DNA of 64,000 bases, from contig JACPZW010000085.1 of the NCBI GenBank assembly GCA_016195265.1, positions 1 to 64,000 on the forward strand. The letters are read 5' to 3'. The stretch's first letter is position 1. Each line of letters begins with the position of its first letter. Below the pieces are notes generated by a model. The model did not search any database. It was given only the letters and a program-made list of their open reading frames with translations, and was not told the origin of the DNA. The DNA is from Acidobacteriota bacterium (lineage in GTDB: Bacteria; Acidobacteriota; Vicinamibacteria; Vicinamibacterales; CAVVIG01). Below are positions 44,031 to 51,861 of the stretch, in pieces. Made by a program: the position numbers and the translations under genes.

Positions 44031-44519
44031 ATGGTGGCAGCGCGGCCGCCGTCTCCTTCCTTCGTGCGCCTGTGCGAGTGTCTCAACCACGCCAGCGTCG
44101 AATTCGTCGTCGTCGGAAGTGAGGCCGTGGCGTTCCACGGCGTGCCCCGCTATAGCCTCGACTTCGACATCTTCGTGCGCTCCACGAGGGTGAACCTGTT
44201 TCGGGTGAAAGCCGGGCTCGATATGTTCGGCTTTGCCGATCTTACGAAGACGCTGGATCCTGAAGTGTGGGCACGGACGCGCCATACGCTGCGGCTGGGA
44301 GAGCCGCCGCTGCAGATCGATGTGCTCCTGCAGTTGAGCGGCGTGGAATATGAAGCGGTCGGGCGTTCGGCCATCGCCGGCAGCTACGGCGACGTGCGGG
44401 TGCGGTTCATGGCACGCGCGGATTTGATCGTCAACAAGCGCGCCGCCGGCCGCGCGAAGGATCTGGCGGACGTCGAGGCGCTCGAGTCCGCATCAGGGAC
44501 TGCCGAAGGCGAAGAGTAG
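44031..44519 (+). CDS. Nucleotidyltransferase-like protein (DUF6036/AbiEii-like)
   Basis: LNHASVEFVVVGSEAVAFHGVPRYSLDFDIFVR; RADLIVNKRAAGRAKDLADVEAL. Confidence 0.75.
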   Translation: MVAARPPSPSFVRLCECLNHASVEFVVVGSEAVAFHGVPRYSLDFDIFVRSTRVNLFRVKAGLDMFGFADLTKTLDPEVWARTRHTLRLGEPPLQIDVLLQLSGVEYEAVGRSAIAGSYGDVRVRFMARADLIVNKRAAGRAKDLADVEALESASGTAEGEE

Positions 44520-44536
44520 TACGGTTCGGACGGCGG

Positions 44537-44944
44537 CTATCGTCGCCGCGGTTTGGCCCGCGGTGCTTTCCTTGACCGCCGTAGCCTTGGCGTAGGCGGT
44601 TTCGGCGCCGTCTTTTTCGCCGGAGTCTTTTTCGCCGTCGCCTTGCGGCGCGCCACCTGCTTCGGCTTCGCGGCGTTCGGCGCGGCGTCAGTCGGCTGCG
44701 TGGCGTCCGGCTTCCCGCCTGCGCCAGGCTTCGGCGTGGCGCGCCGTAGCGCAACGCGCGGAGGCGGCAGCCGTACCGGCTCGTCCACGGAAATCCCCTT
44801 CGCCCGCCTCTCGATACGCGACGGATCGAGCACGTCGAGCAGACCGTCGTAGACTTCCTTCGCCCTGGAATCCGGAACTCCGCTCGCGATCCGCTCGCGC
44901 AGGTAGTTCGTGGCGGCGAGGATGTTCAGGTGCTGCCAGTTCAC
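44537..44944 (-). CDS. Hypothetical protein with Lys/Arg/Pro/Ala-rich tail containing in-frame repeat sequence
   Basis: N-terminal MNWQHLNILAATNYLRERIASGVPDSRAKEVYDGLLDVLDPSRIER; then repeat-encoded RLPPPRVALRRATPKPGAGGKPD. Confidence 0.5.
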   Translation of the reverse strand: MNWQHLNILAATNYLRERIASGVPDSRAKEVYDGLLDVLDPSRIERRAKGISVDEPVRLPPPRVALRRATPKPGAGGKPDATQPTDAAPNAAKPKQVARRKATAKKTPAKKTAPKPPTPRLRRSRKAPRAKPRRR

Positions 44945-45033
44945 GCGGTTGACTGTAACCCAAGTCGTCCTCTAGACGACGCGCCGCCCATGGCACGGCC
45001 TCTCTTTTTCGAACATGCGGGCGGCTACCGATG

Positions 45034-45231
45034 CTACGGCCTCAGGCGCGGACCGTGCAGTCGGCGAGCCCCCCAGAGCGCCCGAACGATAACGTGCTGT
45101 TCGTCGAACGTGTAGTAGAGATGACAGGCGACGAAGACCTCGACGTGGATCCTGTTCTCGAGCCACCACTGCTTCTCGCGTTTGACGTGCCTGCGCGCCG
45201 TCGCCGTGAATCGAACGCGGCGCGGCGTCAA
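45034..45231 (-). pseudogene. ParE-type toxin with internal in-frame deletion
   Basis: VRFTATARRHVKREKQWWLENRIHVEVF joined directly to VACHLYYTFDEQHVIVRALWGARR; only 65 aa. Confidence 0.65.
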
Positions 45232-45452
45232 CGCGATCTGAGGTCTTTCAGGATTTCTTCAGCGTCGATAAGGCGACCGGTGGCCACATCTGCATCGGAC
45301 TCGCGCAGGGCTTCGTGCAGTGCGGTCCGATCGGCATCATCGAGCCAGTCGCCTGGATCGAGCGCCAGGAGCTGCATTTCGGTGCCCTCGGGCAAGTCCG
45401 TCGGCTCGTCGACCACGAGTCGGCCGGCGTGGACGCGCGCCTTGATCGTCAT
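45228..45452 (-). CDS. Antitoxin of a ParE-like TA module
   Basis: MTIKARVHAGRLVVDEPTDLPEGTEMQLLAL...AEEILKDLRSR; 4-nt overlap with toxin. Confidence 0.75.
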   Translation of the reverse strand: MTIKARVHAGRLVVDEPTDLPEGTEMQLLALDPGDWLDDADRTALHEALRESDADVATGRLIDAEEILKDLRSR

Positions 45453-45470
45453 GCGAAGAAGCGCAACACC

Positions 45471-45791
45471 CTACACGCGGACGATCAATCCGCGGCCGGC
45501 GAATCCCGTAAGACGATCCAGGCTGTCGAGAAACGCCGCGTACAGCGGCGGCGTCCCGCGCAGGCTCCAGAGCACGAAGACGACGTCGAGCTTCGCGAGA
45601 AACGCCGGATCCCTGAACGCCTTGCCGTCGCCGACGACGGCGCGGACGCCGAGCGTGACTTGCATGTACAGATGATTGAACCACTTCAACCCATCGTCGT
45701 CCGGCAGCGTCGACGCGATGTCGCTCATCATCGAGACGACATCGTCGATCGACCGTGCGGGGCGACGGTTCAGAATGTCGGCGAGCGTCAT
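45471..45791 (-). CDS. DUF5995-like protein, apparently C-terminally truncated
   Basis: SIDDVVSMMSDIASTLPDDDGLKWFNHLYMQVTLGV...FRDPAFLAKLDVVF then divergent short tail. Confidence 0.4.
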   Translation of the reverse strand: MTLADILNRRPARSIDDVVSMMSDIASTLPDDDGLKWFNHLYMQVTLGVRAVVGDGKAFRDPAFLAKLDVVFVLWSLRGTPPLYAAFLDSLDRLTGFAGRGLIVRV

Positions 45792-45819
45792 CGATCAGTT
45801 CAGCCCTCAGCCCTCAGCC

Positions 45820-47130
45820 CTATCCAGGCAATCCGTTCCGCGCAACCTTCTGCATCGCCTCGACGAAGTAATCGATCTCCTCGAGCGGCGTGTAGATGTT
45901 CGGTGTGATGCGCAGCCCGCGATAGCTGAGGCTCGGCGTCTTGATGTTCTCGTGCCCGACGCCCGTGACGATGATGCGGTTCTTGTCCCAGAGGTGCGTC
46001 GAGAGCTTGTTCGTGTCGACACCGTCGATCGACACGACGGCGAGGCCCCACGTCTGCCCGGCGTCGAGGCTCGAGTGGATCTTGATGCGCGGGACGTCCT
46101 TCAATTGGTTCGCCCAGCGCAGCGTGAGGTAGCGCAGACGCGCGGCCTTACGCTCGATGCCGATCGCCTGCTGAAACGCGATCGCCTCGTTGATCGCCGC
46201 CTTCGTCGCCGCGGGACTCGTGCCGATCTCCTCGAACTTGCGGACGTCGTGGTCGGCGCGCTCGGGCGCCGCCTGCAGCGGCCACGTGCCCGCGATGCGA
46301 TCACGCCGCACGTACAGCAGCCCGGTGCCCGTCGGCGCCAGCAGCCACTTGTGCAGGCTCACGCCGTAGAAATCCATCTCGAGATCGCGCAGCTTGAACG
46401 GGAAGTGCGCGAGCGCGTGCGCGCCGTCGACGATCGTCGTGATGCCGCGCGAGCGCGCGAGGCGGCTGAGCTCGCGCACGGGGAACAGCTGTCCCGTCTG
46501 ATTGGTGATGTGGCAGAAGTGCAGGGCCTTCGTCTGCGGCGTGATCGCCTTCGTAAACCTGTCGAGCAGATCCGCCTGCGTCGTCGGGCACGGGAAGTCC
46601 AGCCGCGTCACTTTGATCTTGTCGCGCCGCGCGCGCTGGTCCCAGGTCGTCAGCATGCGGCCGTAGTCCTGTTCGGTGGTGATGATCTCGTCGCCGGGCT
46701 TGAGGTCGAGGCCGTTCTGCGCAATCTGCAGCGACTCGCTCGCGTTGCGCGTGATGGCGAGCTCTTCAGGGTCGGCGCCGAATTCCGCGCCGAGCCGGCG
46801 ACGCACGGTCTCGATGTTCCGCTCGATCAGGCCGCGGTGATACACCGGCGCCTGATTCGAGGAATCGAGGTAGCGCTTGTACGCCTCGTGGACCACCGTC
46901 GGGCTGGGACACGAATTGCCGTTGTTCAGGTTGATGAGCGTGCGGTCCAGCGTGAACGCGAACTGGATCTCGCGCCAGTACGTTTCATCGGCCGCGACCT
47001 CGTCCGGGGACCGGCTTTCGACGGCCGCCGTCGCCGCCGCCACCTCTTCGATGCCGTAGTTGTTGCGCGCGGCAAACGCCGCACCCGTGGCCACGCCGGC
47101 CAGCTTCAGAACAGAACGTCGACTCCACAT
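45820..47130 (-). CDS. Class V aminotransferase-fold PLP-dependent protein with Tat-like signal
   Basis: MWSRRSVLKLAG; HFCHITNQTGQLFPVRELSRLARSRGITTIVDGAHALAHFPFKLRDLEMDFYGVSLHKWLLAPTGTGLLYV. Confidence 0.92.
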   Translation of the reverse strand: MWSRRSVLKLAGVATGAAFAARNNYGIEEVAAATAAVESRSPDEVAADETYWREIQFAFTLDRTLINLNNGNSCPSPTVVHEAYKRYLDSSNQAPVYHRGLIERNIETVRRRLGAEFGADPEELAITRNASESLQIAQNGLDLKPGDEIITTEQDYGRMLTTWDQRARRDKIKVTRLDFPCPTTQADLLDRFTKAITPQTKALHFCHITNQTGQLFPVRELSRLARSRGITTIVDGAHALAHFPFKLRDLEMDFYGVSLHKWLLAPTGTGLLYVRRDRIAGTWPLQAAPERADHDVRKFEEIGTSPAATKAAINEAIAFQQAIGIERKAARLRYLTLRWANQLKDVPRIKIHSSLDAGQTWGLAVVSIDGVDTNKLSTHLWDKNRIIVTGVGHENIKTPSLSYRGLRITPNIYTPLEEIDYFVEAMQKVARNGLPG

Positions 47131-47177
47131 GGCGAACCTCCTGTGTCGTGCGCAGTGTAATACCTTGACGGACGGAT

Positions 47178-47500
47178 AACCACAGAGGACACGGAGGACA
47201 CGGAGAAGAGGTGAATAGCCACAGAGACACGGAGACACAGAGGTGTTCGACGCGGGCGGCCTGCCGAGCAGGCCGCGATGATCGGCCGGACGCCGGTGCG
47301 CAAAACGACAAGGGGCCGGGATGCAGTTGTCGCTTGCGCGCCGGCGTCCGGCCGACCGACGCCGCTTCGCGGCGCCGCGTCGAACACGACTGCCTGTGAT
47401 TCCGATCTCCGTGCCTCTGTGACTCTGTGGCCCATTCCCTCTGTGTTCCTCCGTGTCTCGGTGGCGAATTTCCCTCCGTGTCCTCCGTGTCCCCGTGGTT
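47178..47500. repeat. Long interrupted quasi-palindrome (about 320 bp)
   Basis: aaccacagaggacacggaggacacggag/ctccgtgtcctccgtgtccccgtggtt; gtgttcgacgcgg/ccgcgtcgaacac; ggccggacgccggtgcgcaa/ttgcgcgccggcgtccggcc. Confidence 0.85.
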
Positions 47501-47526
47501 AACTATTGGCCCATCAGGAGCACCTC

Positions 47527-47991
47527 ATGGCGAAGAAGCCACAGAAGAAGGCGCCACGCCAATCGAGACGGCCGCGAACAAAGCCGAAGCCGGCGGTGCG
47601 CTCGGCGACGCCGCGTCACGAATTCACGCGCGGCCTCTACGGCTGGATCACGCACACCGACCTCGCGAGCGCCGATCCATCGGCCACGAAGGTCTGGTGC
47701 GGGAAGGTCCTCGGCTGGACGTTCCGGCCGAGCATGCCGATGCCGGGCGGCGGCGAAGTACATCTCTTCGCGTACTCCGAGAAGGGCGGCGGCGGGATTC
47801 GACCGAACAATCCGCCCGAGATTCCGGGCAGCATCCCGTACGTCCACGTCGCTGACGCGCAGGCCGCGTTCGATCTGGCACTAAGAGAAGGCGCGGAGGA
47901 GATGCTGTCGCCGACGCGCGTGATGGAAGGCGTGACCGTCGCGATCGTCCGCGCGCCCGGTGGCGTCCCGATCGGCTTCTCGGGGCCATAA
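47527..47991 (+). CDS. VOC (glyoxalase/bleomycin-resistance) family protein
   Basis: GWITHTDLASADPSATKVWCGKVLGWTF; SIPYVHVADAQAAFDLALREGAEEM. Confidence 0.85.
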   Translation: MAKKPQKKAPRQSRRPRTKPKPAVRSATPRHEFTRGLYGWITHTDLASADPSATKVWCGKVLGWTFRPSMPMPGGGEVHLFAYSEKGGGGIRPNNPPEIPGSIPYVHVADAQAAFDLALREGAEEMLSPTRVMEGVTVAIVRAPGGVPIGFSGP

Positions 47992-47996
47992 TCAAT

Positions 47997-49211
47997 ATGA
48001 ACACGCGCGCGATCATCATTGCGTTCGTCGCGTCGGTCGCGGCCGCCGCGGCCGGCAACTCGACACCAGCTCGTTTTCAGCCGGCACAACGAGCGACGCT
48101 CAGCCGCGCGCCGTTCGGCCGCATGGCCGACGGCACCGCAGTCGAGATCTTTACGCTCACGAGCGGCGCGGGCATGGACGTGCGGACGATGCCGTACGGC
48201 GCCGGCATCGTGTCGATTCGCGTGCCGGACCGCAATGGCGCCGTCGCCGATGTCGTCCTCGGCTTCGACACGCTCGACGAGTACGTGACGAAGAACCGCT
48301 TCTTCGGCGTCGTCGCCGGCCGCTACGGGAACAGGATCGCGCAAGGACGCTTCACGCTCGACGGCACGACGTACACGCTCGCGACGAACAACGGCGTCAA
48401 TCACCTCCACGGCGGCGTGAAGGGCTTCGACAAGGTCGTCTGGAGCGCCACGCCGTTCGAACGCGCCGGGACCGTGGGCGTCGTTTACAGTCACACGAGC
48501 CCGGACGGCGACGAAGGGTACCCCGGCGAGCTGCGCGTCCGCGTGACGTACTCGTTGTCATCGTCGAACGCGTTGACCGTTGACTACGACGCGACGACGA
48601 CCAAACCGACGCCAATCAACCTGACGCAGCACACGTACTTCAACCTAGCTGGTGACGGCAGCGGCGACATCCTCGGTCATCAGGTGACGATCGACGCCGA
48701 TCGCTTCACGCCCGTGGGTGCGACGCTAATTCCAACGGGTGAGCTCGCGCCGGTCGCCGACACGCCATTCGACTTCCGGCGGCCGATCGCCGTCGGTGCA
48801 CGTATCGGCGCGGATGATCCGCAGTTGAAGGCGGGAAACGGGTACGACCACAACTTCGTGTTGAACAAGACATCGGGCGGGTCCAGAGGGCCCGCCCCAC
48901 GTACCGTCGGACCACGCGGGTCCACGGGAAGCGCTCCGCTCCCGCAGCACGCCGCGCGCGTCGTCCATCCCGGGAGCGGCCGCACGCTGGACGTCTCGAC
49001 GAGCGAGCCCGGCGTCCAGTTCTACACGGCAAACTCTCTCAACGCCGTCGCTGGAAAATCCGGACACGTCTATCAGCAATACGCCGGGCTGTGTCTCGAG
49101 ACGCAGCACTTCCCCGATTCGCCGAATCATCCGGACTTCCCGTCGTCGATTCTGCGGCCCGGCGAGCGCTTTCAGTCGCGGACGGTGTTTGCGTTCGGCG
49201 TGACCAGGTGA
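47997..49211 (+). CDS. Aldose 1-epimerase family protein, exported, with in-frame repeat insertion
   Basis: FFGVVAGRYGNRIAQGRFTLDG, NGVNHLHGGVKGFDKVVW, NLTQHTYFNLAG; insert near 48870-48952. Confidence 0.92.
   Translation: MNTRAIIIAFVASVAAAAAGNSTPARFQPAQRATLSRAPFGRMADGTAVEIFTLTSGAGMDVRTMPYGAGIVSIRVPDRNGAVADVVLGFDTLDEYVTKNRFFGVVAGRYGNRIAQGRFTLDGTTYTLATNNGVNHLHGGVKGFDKVVWSATPFERAGTVGVVYSHTSPDGDEGYPGELRVRVTYSLSSSNALTVDYDATTTKPTPINLTQHTYFNLAGDGSGDILGHQVTIDADRFTPVGATLIPTGELAPVADTPFDFRRPIAVGARIGADDPQLKAGNGYDHNFVLNKTSGGSRGPAPRTVGPRGSTGSAPLPQHAARVVHPGSGRTLDVSTSEPGVQFYTANSLNAVAGKSGHVYQQYAGLCLETQHFPDSPNHPDFPSSILRPGERFQSRTVFAFGVTR
48870..48952. repeat. REP-derived in-frame insertion within the aldose epimerase gene
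   Basis: gggcgggtccagagggcccgccccac followed by Gly/Pro/Ser-rich coding. Confidence 0.65.
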
Positions 49212-49235
49212 TCCGCAGCGCCCTGCTCCGAGTCC

Positions 49236-49304
49236 GCAGGGCGGGTCCTTTCGGACCCGCCTGATCATGCCGGGTCCAACCGCCTCCGCGAAGGCTATGG
49301 CGGC
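49236..49304. repeat. REP pair, second member interrupted by the internal hairpin
   Basis: gggcgggtcctttcggacccgcctgatcatgccgggtccaaccgcctccgcgaaggctatggcgg. Confidence 0.8.
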
Positions 49305-49437
49305 CACGACGCAACGTGTTCGCCCGTGCCAAGGGCGAAGTTCGCGCACTTGAAGAAACCCAGCAGCAGCAGGAGGAAGGGCAGGCTTGAACAGCATGGA
49401 GGACTGTGTCGTCGCTCGACACTGAAAGGGCTACGTT

Positions 49438-49464
49438 GGCGGGTCCGAAAGGACCCGGCCTACT
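49438..49464. repeat. Single REP-like hairpin with mismatched arms (GGCGGGTCC / GGACCCGGC)
   Basis: ttggcgggtccgaaaggacccggcctact. Confidence 0.8.
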
Positions 49465-49467
49465 TGG

Positions 49468-50925
49468 TCACTTCGCCGCGGCGGGCACGGCTTTCAGGAA
49501 TTCGGCGTACGGTGCGATCGCCCCGTGAATCGGCACAATCCGATCGATCTTGAGGTCGTGTCTTTTGATGTTCTCGAGCAGATTCGCGGTATATGGGTTC
49601 ACCGCGGATCCCGGGCTGAATACGTCGGCCTCCACGAGCAGACGTTCCTTCGGGAAGTATGCCATCAGGAGTGTGTCAGCGTGCGGACTGCCGGTGATGC
49701 GGTAGAGATTGACCGTCATCGCGCCGTCCTTCAGCACCATCTCCTCATCAACGGTCTCGATCTTCAGCGGCTTCGGGTTCTTCGCGAGCGCGTCGAGCAC
49801 GATCGAGTGCGATCGCGAGATCGCATCCTGATAGAACGCCGCATTCGCCTTCTGTGTGATGACCGTCAGGCCCTCGGAGACCGCCGCGCGAATGCCGCCG
49901 GAATGGTCGAAATGATGATGCGTGTTGACGACCGTCGTCAGCGGCTTGTCCGGCCGGAGCTCCTTCGCCTTTGCGATCACCGCGAGCGCGCGTGTGTCGT
50001 GCTGCGGCGTCTCGATCAGCGTCAGGTGATCCGCGAACTCCACGAGCACGCTGTGATGCGACTGGCCGGCGAGGAACCACACGCCCTTCGCGATCTCCTG
50101 CGCCGACACGACTGCGGGCGGCGGACCGGTGATCGGTGCGGCCGACGTCGCGGCTTGCGGCGCCGCCAGGTCACCCGCGTCGCCATCGACCAGCTGCTTC
50201 GATACCGTGATGTCCGCCGTCGTCCAGCGATCCGTCTTCGTCGTGAGGTGCGCCGGCAGCTTCAGGCCGTTGACGTCCTGGTAGTCGGCGAAGGTCGTCT
50301 CGATGGCGACGTCGCCCAGGTTGAGGTTGTCCGTCATCGACACGACGCGCGTCGGCAGTTTCGTGGCGATGTCGATCGCGAGCGTGAACTTGAGGCCGTT
50401 GGCGAGCGCGGCGTCGACGATGCGCTCCTTGTCGTGGGTGCGGGGGTTGGAGAGGATCGTTGCCGCGTCCATCGCGGCGCGGACGATCGTGAGCGGATGG
50501 TGATAGACATCCGCGCGCCGATCGTTGGCGGCGGCGTTCGCGACGCGCGTCGCCGTGCCGTTCGGCGCGACGTTGTAGCCGACGCTGCCGTCGATGCCGA
50601 GCACCTGCGCCTGCGGCGGCTGGCCCTGGAAGTACGTGAAGGTCGGCGTGCGCGTCTGCTCGATGCGCATCCGGCCGCCGGCGACGTCGATCGCGCGCTT
50701 GTAGTGGGCGAGCGTGAACGCCTGCCCTGTTGCATCGGGCGTCATGTCCTGGCCGAGGTTGCCGTTGGTCCCGGTGCCTTCCATGACGATCGTCCTGACG
50801 GCCTGCACGCGCACGCGTCCGCCGAGTGCGTCCGCGGCGTCGTTGACGATCTGCTGCTCGGGCGGCGCCTGCGCGCAGGCGCTAAGGGTCGCTGCGGCGA
50901 AGATGGCGAGCCATGATGTCTTCAT
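49468..50925 (-). CDS. MBL-fold metallo-hydrolase, exported
   Basis: TTVVNTHHHFDHSGGIRAAVSEGL; signal peptide MKTSWLAIFAAATLSACAQ; trimmed from longer ORF. Confidence 0.9.
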   Translation of the reverse strand: MKTSWLAIFAAATLSACAQAPPEQQIVNDAADALGGRVRVQAVRTIVMEGTGTNGNLGQDMTPDATGQAFTLAHYKRAIDVAGGRMRIEQTRTPTFTYFQGQPPQAQVLGIDGSVGYNVAPNGTATRVANAAANDRRADVYHHPLTIVRAAMDAATILSNPRTHDKERIVDAALANGLKFTLAIDIATKLPTRVVSMTDNLNLGDVAIETTFADYQDVNGLKLPAHLTTKTDRWTTADITVSKQLVDGDAGDLAAPQAATSAAPITGPPPAVVSAQEIAKGVWFLAGQSHHSVLVEFADHLTLIETPQHDTRALAVIAKAKELRPDKPLTTVVNTHHHFDHSGGIRAAVSEGLTVITQKANAAFYQDAISRSHSIVLDALAKNPKPLKIETVDEEMVLKDGAMTVNLYRITGSPHADTLLMAYFPKERLLVEADVFSPGSAVNPYTANLLENIKRHDLKIDRIVPIHGAIAPYAEFLKAVPAAAK

Positions 50926-50941
50926 ATGAACTCCTGCCAAG

Positions 50942-50964
50942 GTCCGCCTGAAGGCGGACACTAC
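50942..50964. repeat. GTAG-ended hairpin family gtccgcctgaaggcggac-actac
   Basis: Perfect arms GTCCGCCT/AGGCGGAC with CTAC end. Confidence 0.75.
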
Positions 50965-51535
50965 CGATCCGGTCTGAGCGGCGCAAGACCCGCGGCGCTC
51001 GCCGAGCGGTTGAACGCCGGCACGTCCTGATCCATGACGCGACTGAACTCCGTTCTGGCGGCCGAACGGTCGCAGTCGATCCCTTCCAACACCTCGAGCC
51101 GCGTGATGTCGTTCAGGATGAACAGCCCGCGGCCGTATGTCGAGATGACGACGTCGTGCGCGAGCTTCGGCACGACGATCCATGTGACCGGCGCCGCCGG
51201 CAGGCCGTCCTTGAACTGCGTCCAGCGCCCGCCATCGTCCAGCGAGTAGAAGAAGCCGTGACCCGTGCCCGCGAACAGCATGCCGCGGCGATTCGGATTC
51301 TCGGCGATCGACAGCGCGTAGGACAGCGGATGCCGTGCCGGCAGGCTCGCTGATCTTCCTCCACGTCTGCCCGAAGTCCATCGTCTTGTAGAGAAATGGT
51401 TCGCGGTTGTCGACCAGATGGAAATCGATCGCGACGTACGCCGTGCCCGGATCGAAATGCGACGGCTCGATCTTTCGCACCGTCCCCCATGCCGGGAGGC
51501 CGGAAATGTTCTTCGTCACGTCGTTCCAGCGCCCG
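50961..51535 (-). pseudogene. Fragment of BNR/sortilin-like propeller protein, frameshifted near 51345
   Basis: WNDVTKNISGLPAWGTVRKIEPSHFDPGTAYVAIDFHLVDNREPFLYKTMDFGQTWRKIS, then MLFAGTGHGFFYSLDDGGRWTQFKDGLPAAPVTWIVVPKLAHDVVISTYGRGLFIL in another frame. Confidence 0.65.
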
Positions 51536-51539
51536 CCGC

Positions 51540-51776
51540 CGTTACGAGTTCCCCGCTTTAGCCCAAGCCGTCTGCGACGCTCATCACTGGGAGTTGAGCC
51601 AGACTCGTTTCTACACTGGTATTCCGGACAGTTCCGACAACCCATTCTGGAATCACTTCTGGGCTGGCAAGTTGCTCCATCTCAGCCGCCAGGGCGTCCA
51701 CGTGTTCAGCCGTTCGCTTCGCTATCGCAACAAGACGGTCAAGCTGCCGGACGGCTCGATGTACGCTTTTCTCACG
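51540..51776 (+). pseudogene. Truncated NYN-domain protein fragment
   Basis: QAVCDAHHWELSQTRFYTGIPDSSDNPFWNHFWAGKLLHLSRQGVHVFSRSLRYRNKTVKLPDGSMYAFL; similarity ends at a repeat. Confidence 0.6.
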
Positions 51777-51828
51777 GTCCGACTGAAGTCGGACACGAGG
51801 AAGCCGGGTCCAAAAGGACCCGGCCTAC
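51777..51828. repeat. Two repeat families back to back: gtccgactgaagtcggac and gccgggtccaaaaggacccggcctac
   Basis: Both perfect hairpins. Confidence 0.88.
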
Positions 51829-51861
51829 TTCCTCACTTCCTCACATCCTCACATCCGATCG

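Noticed and set aside
47178-47500. Repetitive cacggaggacacggag arms as a CRISPR or VNTR array
   Set aside because: Copies are few and irregular; the dominant organisation is one large inverted repeat.
49468-51645. Single 725-aa protein joining the MBL hydrolase to upstream sequence
   Set aside because: Upstream part is a different (BNR-like) fragment plus non-coding sequence; the MBL protein has its own ATG and signal peptide at 50925.
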